A stretch of DNA of 7,441 bases from positions 936 to 8,376 of the forward strand of contig PMYJ01000069.1 in assembly GCA_003170875.1 (NCBI GenBank), read 5' to 3'. How positions within the stretch are numbered: position 1 is the first letter of the stretch; each line of letters starts with the position of its first letter. Shown in pieces: positions 1-5,528 of the stretch. The notes beneath the pieces are model-generated. The model was not told the origin of the DNA. It worked only from the letters and a program-made list of their open reading frames with translations, and did not search any database. This DNA is from Candidatus Dormiibacterota bacterium (GTDB taxonomy: Bacteria > Chloroflexota > Dormibacteria > Aeolococcales > Aeolococcaceae). A program made the position numbers and the translations under genes.

Positions 1-50
1 CCGTCGCCAACCCCCCGGCGGCGCCGGGTACCGCCTCGGCGGGCAACCAC

Positions 51-80
51 CGGGCCTCCCTCGACGGGCCCGGAGGCCCG
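51..80. repeat. 9-bp perfect inverted repeat (hairpin) just upstream of the ftsI GTG
   Basis: CGGGCCTCC at 51-59 is the exact reverse complement of GGAGGCCCG at 72-80, leaving a 12-nt loop. It lies 25 nt before the GTG at 105. No T-run follows, so it is not a standard intrinsic terminator. It is either a leader hairpin of ftsI or, if ftsI starts upstream, part of its Gly/Pro-rich N-terminal coding region. No function is shown. Confidence 0.5.
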
Positions 81-104
81 CCGCCGGCGTCGCGCGGGTG
101 GTTC

Positions 105-1814
105 GTGGGGGAGGGGCCCCAGGTGCGGGGACGCGCCATCTGGCTGATGCTCTGCTTCGCTTCCCTCGCCGTCCTCCTGCTCGGGCACCTCTTCCAGGTT
201 CAGATCGGTGAGCACACCGCGCTCGCCGCTGCCGCCGCCAAGGAGGACAACATGAACTTTGTCCTCACCGCCCACCGTGGCGAGATCCTGGACAGCGACG
301 GCCAGGTCCTGGTCGGCACCGTCGCCACGTACTCCGTCTACGTCGATCCCGCCCTGACCCCCGCGGACAGCCGCGACCAGGCCGCGGCCCAGATCGCCGC
401 GGTGCTCCGAATCAGCGAGAGCCAGGTCGTCCAGGTGCTCTCCGAGCCCAACCAGTACGCGTTCCTCGCCGACCATGTGAGCGAGACCGTCAAGGATCAG
501 CTGTCCCTGCTCAACGTCAACGGTCTCATCCTCACCGAGGAGGACGAGCCGGTCTACGAGCCGTCGGCGGTTCCAGGAGAGACATCCGCGGCCAACCTGC
601 TCGGCTTCGTCAACGCGAGCGGACAGGGACAGTACGGGGTGGAGGGTTACTACAACTCCCTCCTCACCGGCAAGAACGGTGAGGCTTCGGAGATCAAGGA
701 CAGTCAGGGTTACGCCATCTACCTCAACCAGGCTCACAACGTGCCCGCCCAGGACGGGGACAACCTCCAGCTGGGCCTCAACTCCCAGGTCCAGTACTGG
801 GCCGAACAGGCGATCGCGGAGGCGGTCACCAAAGACAGCGCCCAGTCCGGGGAGATCCTGGTGATGAACACCCACACCGGGGCGATCCAGGCCTGGGCCG
901 ACTACCCCAGCTACGACGCCACCGACTACGCGTCGACACCCATCGCGGACTTCAGCGACACCTCCGTCGACGGGCTCTACCAGCCCGGGTCGGTGATGAA
1001 GACGGTCACCTTCGCCGGTGGCCTGCAGAATAGCGCCATCACCCCCGGGTACACATTCGACGAGCGGCAGACCGTTGTCGACGGCATCCTCATCCACGAC
1101 TGGGATGACCGGAGCCACGGCCAGGTCACCATGCAGCAGGTCCTCGACATGTCGCTCAACAACGGGGCCATGAAGGTCATGAACCTGGAGGGGCCCAACG
1201 CCTTCTACACCAACATGCTGGCGTTCGGGATCGGCGCGCCGACCGGCGTGGACCTGGCCGGCGAGGCCAACCAGCAGATGGCATCGCAGAGCAAGCTCTC
1301 CATGCTCGACTACAGCGAGATGGCCTTCGGCCAGAGCGTGGCGGTGACCCCCGTCGAGATGCTCGCCGCTGTGAACGCCGTGGCCAACGGCGGGGTGTGG
1401 GTGCAGCCCCACGCTGTCGACTCCGTCATCGACCCCACCACCGGGACCACCACCCCGGTGGTGCCGACCACCCGCCAGGTGATCTCGGCGGCGACGGCGT
1501 CGACGCTCACCACCATGATGACCCACGTCGTCGACGACTCCGACGGTGAGGGCTTCGACGCCCGCATCCCCGGCTGGACCGGCGAGGTGGCGGGCAAGAC
1601 GGGGACCGCCCAGGAGCCCATCGACGGCCAGATGACCGGGAGCGTCGTCTCCTTCGTCGGCTACCTCCCCGCCTCCGACCCGCAGTTCACCATGATGGTG
1701 GTGATCAACGAGCCGCAGGTCCCGGCCGCGGACGACTTCGGCTCCCTGCTGGCCGCCCCGGTGTGGCGGCAGATGGCCGAGCAGATAATCGACTACTACC
1801 ACCTGACCCCGTGA
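105..1814 (+). CDS. ftsI: FtsI-type class B penicillin-binding protein (septal peptidoglycan transpeptidase)
   Basis: Septal D,D-transpeptidase that crosslinks new peptidoglycan outside the membrane, normally paired with FtsW. Residues about 11-33 form one N-terminal membrane segment. The dimerisation/pedestal domain follows, with R58-G-E-I-L-D and G178-V-E-G-Y-Y-N. The transpeptidase domain carries all three catalytic motifs: S296-V-M-K (acylated Ser296), S350-L-N and K498-T-G-T-A. The protein stops soon after this domain, with no PASTA repeats. At 569 aa it has normal class B length. The GTG at 105 is the only ATG or GTG start in frame upstream of the membrane segment, but it has no convincing Shine-Dalgarno and the frame is open to the window edge, so the true start may lie upstream. 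The 3' end overlaps the opposite-strand ATP-grasp gene by 110 nt. Family and motifs are certain; the ftsI name rests on the dcw context. Confidence 0.92.
   Translation: MGEGPQVRGRAIWLMLCFASLAVLLLGHLFQVQIGEHTALAAAAAKEDNMNFVLTAHRGEILDSDGQVLVGTVATYSVYVDPALTPADSRDQAAAQIAAVLRISESQVVQVLSEPNQYAFLADHVSETVKDQLSLLNVNGLILTEEDEPVYEPSAVPGETSAANLLGFVNASGQGQYGVEGYYNSLLTGKNGEASEIKDSQGYAIYLNQAHNVPAQDGDNLQLGLNSQVQYWAEQAIAEAVTKDSAQSGEILVMNTHTGAIQAWADYPSYDATDYASTPIADFSDTSVDGLYQPGSVMKTVTFAGGLQNSAITPGYTFDERQTVVDGILIHDWDDRSHGQVTMQQVLDMSLNNGAMKVMNLEGPNAFYTNMLAFGIGAPTGVDLAGEANQQMASQSKLSMLDYSEMAFGQSVAVTPVEMLAAVNAVANGGVWVQPHAVDSVIDPTTGTTTPVVPTTRQVISAATASTLTTMMTHVVDDSDGEGFDARIPGWTGEVAGKTGTAQEPIDGQMTGSVVSFVGYLPASDPQFTMMVVINEPQVPAADDFGSLLAAPVWRQMAEQIIDYYHLTP
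1436..1463. repeat. 10-bp perfect inverted repeat inside ftsI
   Basis: CACCACCGGG at 1436-1445 pairs exactly with CCCGGTGGTG at 1454-1463 across an 8-nt loop (ACCACCAC). It encodes the Thr/Pro/Val-rich linker around residues 445-453 of FtsI, between the SxN and KTG motifs. It would make a very stable mRNA hairpin within the coding region. It may simply follow from ACC, CCG and GTG codons in a low-complexity linker. Confidence 0.5.
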
Positions 1815-2805
1815 CGGCGCCCACACCCGGGGACCGAAGCTGACGTGGTCGACGTCGCCACATCCTCCCCAGACTGGCGTCCAGAGTCTGAGGGTCGAAC
1901 TTGTCGTCACCGGCTGCCGGGCATGTGGTGAGCTCACCGACCACCACACGATCACCCAGTTCGTACAGGTCGACGCGCAGGAAGTCGATTCCCCGTCCTA
2001 GATGAGAGGCGAAGTCCAGCATCCGATCGAGGTTCGGGGGGCGGGGCCAGTCAGTACGGTCGGGGAGTCGGTATACCCATCTGGCTTCGATGAGGGTCCA
2101 GTCGGGTCGCCTCATCATCACGCGGTGGTCGGTGAAGCGCCCCGTGTGCACTTCGATCATTACCACCTGCCCGTCGAAGGTGAACAACTTGAAGTCGGGA
2201 GGGGGAGTGGATCCATCCTGGCCGCGAAGAAGCTCCTCTGCAAGCAGAAGTCGTCGAGCGCCCTGGTAGCCCCACTCGAGCTGACCCCAGGCGTAATCCG
2301 TCGCCAGCCAGGACTCAGCCTCACGCAACTGGTCCTCCGACAGAACCTGGGCCTCAGTCACGAACGTGACCATTCCGGAGCCATGGTTCGCCTTCAGCAC
2401 ATACGGCCCTTTCCGTGCCCTGAACTCCGATGCGCGCTCGCCTACGGCCAGCAATTGAGGGAGGTTTTCTGCGCCGAGGCGCTCGGCAACGTAGTCGCGC
2501 ATTCGTAGCTTGTCGCAGAAGATCTGGTACGCCGGGTCACGAACCCGCAAGCGCCGATAGGCGAGCTTGTCGTTGAACGTCATCCGGTCCCACGCCGCGA
2601 GTGAGAGCGACTGCCCCAAGAGTCGCCGGCTCACCCACTCGAGCCGAAGCAGGGCATCAAACGACAGCATACGGCGTTGCGCCATCCGGCGGATCAGCGG
2701 ACGGACGAGATTAGCCTGCCAGCGAGGATGACTCCCTTCTCGAACCTTCCTCGCGTAATGGCGGCCTCTGGAGAACGCGCGGCGGGCTTGGGACAAAGCG
2801 CTCAC
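1705..2805 (-). CDS. TupA-like ATP-grasp family protein (putative polysaccharide-modifying ligase)
   Basis: Resembles the TupA-like ATP-grasp family (ATPgrasp_TupA), named after a Bacillus teichuronopeptide gene and usually found in surface-polysaccharide clusters. By family it probably makes an ATP-dependent amide-type bond on a cell-surface glycan; the substrate is unknown. Typical blocks run in order: F77-N-D-K-L, D90-P-A-Y, R103-D-Y-V-A-E-R, V136-L-K-A-N-H-G-S-G (nucleotide-binding Lys/Gly region), A189-E-E-L-L, D204-F-K-L-F-T-F-D-G, F274-L-R-V-D-L-Y and G290-E-L-T-T-C-P. The family-like region ends near residue 316. The last 50 residues are Arg/Pro/Ser-rich, and most are read from the antisense strand of ftsI. 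GTG start at 2805 with GAGGGG six nt upstream. About 67% of third positions are G/C in the first 54 codons, against 93% in murF, with AGA, CGA, TTT and CTT used. This suggests horizontal acquisition. It occupies the usual murE place. Confidence 0.85.
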   Translation of the reverse strand: MSALSQARRAFSRGRHYARKVREGSHPRWQANLVRPLIRRMAQRRMLSFDALLRLEWVSRRLLGQSLSLAAWDRMTFNDKLAYRRLRVRDPAYQIFCDKLRMRDYVAERLGAENLPQLLAVGERASEFRARKGPYVLKANHGSGMVTFVTEAQVLSEDQLREAESWLATDYAWGQLEWGYQGARRLLLAEELLRGQDGSTPPPDFKLFTFDGQVVMIEVHTGRFTDHRVMMRRPDWTLIEARWVYRLPDRTDWPRPPNLDRMLDFASHLGRGIDFLRVDLYELGDRVVVGELTTCPAAGDDKFDPQTLDASLGRMWRRRPRQLRSPGVGAVTGSGGSSRLSARPSAATPGRPAGSRSRPRPGPAAR

Positions 2806-2811
2806 TCACGG

Positions 2812-2817
2812 CCCCTC
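2812..2817 (-). promoter_or_regulatory. Ribosome binding site of the ATP-grasp gene
   Basis: Read on the minus strand this is GAGGGG, six nt before the GTG at 2805. It supports that start and shows the gene kept its own translation signal up to the edge of the 15-nt repeat at 2822. Confidence 0.5.
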
Positions 2818-2821
2818 ACCC

Positions 2822-2836
2822 GTGCTCCGCGCCGAT
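2822..2836 (+). repeat. 15-nt direct repeat, copy 1 (echo of the murF start)
   Basis: GTGCTCCGCGCCGAT here is identical to the first 15 nt of murF at 3073-3087. Read from this GTG the peptide begins VLRADLTQVG, against VLRADSLADLLGG in MurF, so weak similarity runs a few codons further. The frame closes at 3025 without resembling MurF or MurE. It is probably a decayed duplicate of the 5' end of murF, or a scar of the event that placed the ATP-grasp gene here. Confidence 0.6.
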
Positions 2837-3072
2837 CTCACCCAAGTCGGCACCACATTGGTTTCATATGGTACCCACAAGAGTGCCCGCAGGAGCAGCG
2901 CTCGCCTCACCGGCGAAGGGTCGCTCGCCGCGCGACCGTGGGCTGCCGCTCCTCCGCGGACGACAGCTCACCCTGGTCAAGGGCGGTCGCGGGACGGTTC
3001 GGCTGCTACCCACCTCACCCCCTGAGCCTCCCGCCTTCTCCGCGCTCCCCCCGGCTGTGGCACCATCCGGCG

Positions 3073-3087
3073 GTGCTCCGCGCCGAT
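3073..3087 (+). repeat. 15-nt direct repeat, copy 2 (the murF start itself)
   Basis: Identical to 2822-2836. This copy is the functional one, as the conserved MurF sequence follows in frame. The two copies are 251 nt apart, start to start. Confidence 0.6.
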
Positions 3088-4446
3088 TCGCTCGCCGACC
3101 TCCTCGGCGGCAGGCTCGAGGCCGCGCCGGGCGCCCGCCTCGAGATCACCGACCTGGTCAGCGACTCGCGAAGGGTGACCCCCGGTGCGGGCTTCGTGGC
3201 CCTGCCGGGTGAGGCGATGGACGGCCACGCCTTCGTGGCCGATGCCGCCCGCCGGGGCGGCGCCCTGGCGGTGGTGGGGGAGGCCTTCCAGCCGGGGCCG
3301 GAGGCGCCGCCCCTCCTCATCCGGGTCCCCGACACCGGCGTCGCGCTGCGCGCCGCGTGCTCCCGCCGGATCTCCCAGCTCGGGGCCACCGTGGTGGGGG
3401 TGACCGGTTCGGTGGGCAAGACCACCGCCAAGGAGATGTGCGCGCTGGCCCTCGCCGGGCGGCCGACCGCCAGGACCCCGGGGAACCTCAACACCTGGAC
3501 CCAGATCCCGCTCTACGTGCTCCGGCTGGAGCCGCCGGTCGAGCGCCTGGTGGTCGAGATGGCGATGACCGCTCCCGGCGAGATCGCCGACCTCGCCGGC
3601 TTCACCCATCCCACCTACGGGGTGCTGCTCAACGTCGGCCAGGCCCACATCGGGCGGCTCGGCTCCGAGGAGGCGATCGCCCAGGCGAAGGCGGAGCTGC
3701 TCGCGGCGCTCCCCCCTGACGGCGCCGCCATCCTCAACGCCGACGACCCCCGGGTGTTCGGGGTCGCGGCGCTCAGCCGTGCCCCCGTCCGCTGGTTCGG
3801 CGAGGAGAGCCCCGAGGCCGCCTGGCGGGTGGAGGACGTTGCCGCCGACGGGGTGCTGGGCATCCGGGCGGTCATCAGCGGCCCCGACGGGCGCGCCCCG
3901 ATCCGCCTGCGGGCCCCGGGGCGCCACCTCCTGCTGGATGCCGCCGCCGCGGCGGCCGTCGCCTCCTGCTTCGGGGTCGGCATCGCCGAGGCCGCCGAGA
4001 GGATCGGCGAGTTCGCCCCAGCCGAGCACCGTGGCGAGCTGATGAGCGGCCTCCAGGGCTCCATTCTCGTCGACGACAGCTACAACAGCAGCCCCACCTC
4101 GCTCGCGGCCGCCCTCGAGGTGCTGCGGGTCAGCGGGGCCCCCGAGCGGCTCGCCATCATTGGCGACATGCTGGAGCTGGGCGACCACACCCTCGCTGCC
4201 CACCGCGAGGCCGGGCGCCACGTCGCCGAGGCTGCCACCCGGCTGATCGCCGTCGGAGAGCACGCCGAGGTGGTCGCCGGCGCCGCGCTCGCCGCCGGGA
4301 TGCCCGCGGCGGCGGTCGCCCAGGCCGCGGACGCCGATGGTGCGGCCGAGCTCGCCCTCCCGCTGCTGGGCCCCGGCACCGTGGTCCTGGTCAAGGGGAG
4401 CCGCGGGATCGGGCTCGATCGGGTCGTGGAGCGCCTGCTGGCATGA
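3073..4446 (+). CDS. murF: UDP-N-acetylmuramoyl-tripeptide--D-alanyl-D-alanine ligase MurF
   Basis: Cytoplasmic Mur ligase that adds D-Ala-D-Ala to UDP-MurNAc-tripeptide using ATP. The 457-aa length is normal. The N-terminal substrate domain has D31-S-R-R-V and D50-G-H-A-F. The ATP-binding loop is G112-S-V-G-K-T-T (Lys116). Then come G137-N-L-N, the central-domain N187-V-G-Q-A-H and A205-K-A-E-L, and in the C-terminal domain D334-D-S-Y-N-S-S-P, G364-D-M-L-E-L-G and V440-K-G-S-R-G. The D-D-S-Y-N and G-D-M-L-E-L-G blocks mark MurF rather than MurE. The frame stays open to about 2677, but family similarity begins only at the GTG at 3073. No clear Shine-Dalgarno precedes it, so a leaderless or weakly initiated message is possible. 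It ends in an ATGA overlap with mraY, suggesting translational coupling. The usual upstream neighbour murE is absent. Confidence 0.95.
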   Translation: MLRADSLADLLGGRLEAAPGARLEITDLVSDSRRVTPGAGFVALPGEAMDGHAFVADAARRGGALAVVGEAFQPGPEAPPLLIRVPDTGVALRAACSRRISQLGATVVGVTGSVGKTTAKEMCALALAGRPTARTPGNLNTWTQIPLYVLRLEPPVERLVVEMAMTAPGEIADLAGFTHPTYGVLLNVGQAHIGRLGSEEAIAQAKAELLAALPPDGAAILNADDPRVFGVAALSRAPVRWFGEESPEAAWRVEDVAADGVLGIRAVISGPDGRAPIRLRAPGRHLLLDAAAAAAVASCFGVGIAEAAERIGEFAPAEHRGELMSGLQGSILVDDSYNSSPTSLAAALEVLRVSGAPERLAIIGDMLELGDHTLAAHREAGRHVAEAATRLIAVGEHAEVVAGAALAAGMPAAAVAQAADADGAAELALPLLGPGTVVLVKGSRGIGLDRVVERLLA

Positions 4447-5393
4447 GCCACGCGATCATCGTCGCCGCCGTCTGCTTCGTGGTGGGCGTCGCCCTCTACC
4501 CGGTGCTGATCACCATCCTGACCCGTCTCGGAGCGGGACAGATGGTGCAGGCGTACAACCCCTCGACCCACCGGGAAAAGGCGGGGACCCCGACCATGGG
4601 CGGCATCCTTTTCTGTCTCATCGCCGTGGCGGTGTGGCTGGCCACTGATCGCACTCAGGCAGGCTTCGTGATCGCCTTCGCGCTCGTCGGAGGGGCGGCG
4701 GTGGGGTTCCTCGACGACCTCGCCAACGTCCGGGGCCTCGGCTCCCTGGGCCTGCGTGTCCGCCAGAAGCTGGTCCTTCAGGTAGTGGTCGGGGTCGCGG
4801 TCGGGTTCGGCCTCCACGCCGCCGGCGCCACCGCTCAGGCCCTCCCCCTGGCCGGGATGGTCAAGCTCGGCTGGGCGATCGTCCCGCTCTCCGCCATCGC
4901 GGTGGTGGCCACCACCAACGCGGTCAACCTGACCGACGGGGTGGACGGCCTGGCGGCGAGCTGTGTCGCCCTCGCCCTGGTCGGCGCCATGGTCACCGCC
5001 CTCTGGCTGGGTGCCGGCAGCGCCGCCGCCCTCGCCGCCGCCCTCCTCGGGACCATCGCCGCCTTCCTCATCTACAACTGGCACCCGGCCCGGATCTTCA
5101 TGGGCGACACCGGAGCCCTTGGTCTCGGAGCGGCCCTGACCGCGATCAGCGTCGAGGCCCATCTGCTCTGGCTGCTGCCCCTGCTCGGCATCGTCTTCGC
5201 AATCGAGACGGCCAGCGTCATCGTCAACGTCACCGCCATCACCCGCTTCCACCACCGGGTGTTCCGGGCCAGCCCGCTCCATCATCACTTCGAGAAGATG
5301 GGGATCCCCGAGGAACGCCTGGTGCTGCTCTTCGCCGCCGGCGGCGCGGTCGCATTGACCCTCACCCTGCTGACGGTGCACGTCGTCGCGTGA
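4443..5393 (+). CDS. mraY: Phospho-N-acetylmuramoyl-pentapeptide-transferase MraY
   Basis: Polytopic membrane enzyme that transfers phospho-MurNAc-pentapeptide from UDP to undecaprenyl phosphate, giving lipid I on the cytoplasmic face. Family signatures are K46-A-G-T-P-T-M-G-G, F89-L-D-D with the Mg-binding Asp pair D91/D92, N162-L-T-D-G-V-D-G, F219-M-G-D-T-G-A with D222, and P278-L-H-H-H-F-E with the triple His. Many hydrophobic stretches fit the ten membrane helices of the family. At 316 aa it is at the short end of the family. A Lys often found shortly after the Asp pair is not present (D-D-L-A-N). The ATG at 4443 shares ATGA with the murF stop, so both are almost certainly co-transcribed. 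murD, which often follows, is missing. Confidence 0.97.
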   Translation: MSHAIIVAAVCFVVGVALYPVLITILTRLGAGQMVQAYNPSTHREKAGTPTMGGILFCLIAVAVWLATDRTQAGFVIAFALVGGAAVGFLDDLANVRGLGSLGLRVRQKLVLQVVVGVAVGFGLHAAGATAQALPLAGMVKLGWAIVPLSAIAVVATTNAVNLTDGVDGLAASCVALALVGAMVTALWLGAGSAAALAAALLGTIAAFLIYNWHPARIFMGDTGALGLGAALTAISVEAHLLWLLPLLGIVFAIETASVIVNVTAITRFHHRVFRASPLHHHFEKMGIPEERLVLLFAAGGAVALTLTLLTVHVVA

Positions 5394-5528
5394 CCTGGGG
5401 CTGGTCGTCGAGCGCGCGCAGCACTGACGTCGCAATGCTTCGCCACAAAGCCGCCACGTGCGTAACAATGTCCGCCTGGCCTGATTCCCGCAGCCGTCCC
5501 CCCCACGTCATCGCACCGCAGGAGCCGC
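5394..5528. other. mraY-ftsW intergenic gap where murD usually lies
   Basis: 135 nt with no gene and no recognisable remnant of murD. It is less GC-rich than the flanking genes around 5430-5470. A weak promoter-like pair, TTCGCC (5439-5444) and TAACAA (5463-5468) with 18-nt spacing, matches consensus at only about three of six positions each. It could start a ftsW-murG transcript, but I would not rely on it. Confidence 0.3.
5520..5524 (+). promoter_or_regulatory. Ribosome binding site of ftsW
   Basis: AGGAG ends four nt before the ATG at 5529. The spacing is slightly short, but it is the only good match and it supports that start. Confidence 0.55.

Larger units (their letters stand above)
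2806..3072. other. Divergent intergenic region between the ATP-grasp gene and murF
   Basis: Holds no convincing gene. It must contain the start signals for the minus-strand ATP-grasp gene and probably for the murF-mraY transcript. The only AT-richer patch is about 2855-2880 (TTGGTTTCATATGGTACC), a plausible promoter zone. On the minus strand it offers TACCAT as a -10-like box, but I find no good -35 on either strand. Two small hairpins lie side by side: TCGCC(2902-2906)/GGCGA(2912-2916) and GGTCGC(2919-2924)/GCGACC(2932-2937). Neither has a T-run. A murF-start-like sequence begins at 2822. Confidence 0.4.

Noticed and set aside
1807..1856. Terminator for ftsI or the ATP-grasp gene
   Set aside because: Only short stems are present (CCCCG 1807-1811/CGGGG 1828-1832 and GACGT 1842-1846/ACGTC 1852-1856), with no T-run on either strand.
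2002..2508. 168-codon plus-strand frame inside the ATP-grasp gene
   Set aside because: The minus-strand product has a full set of family motifs across this interval, and the plus-strand peptide resembles nothing.
2865..2875. Adjacent CATATG and GGTACC sequences, as in a cloning vector
   Set aside because: Two restriction-site hexamers in an AT-richer intergenic patch can occur by chance, and nothing around them resembles vector sequence.
2822..3025. 67-codon frame starting at the murF-like repeat
   Set aside because: Only the first few codons resemble MurF; the rest is low-complexity and unrelated, so I treat it as a repeat scar and not a gene.
2677..3072. N-terminal extension of murF to an ATG at 2677
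   Set aside because: It would overlap the start of the ATP-grasp gene, and its product is Arg/Ser/Pro-rich without MurF similarity; family similarity begins at the GTG at 3073.
2977..4263. 428-codon open frame antisense to murF
   Set aside because: Gly/Asp/Pro low-complexity product mirroring murF codons; no recognisable motif.
4080..5468. 462-codon open frame antisense to murF and mraY
   Set aside because: Composition is a reflection of the two real genes; no start signal or domain.
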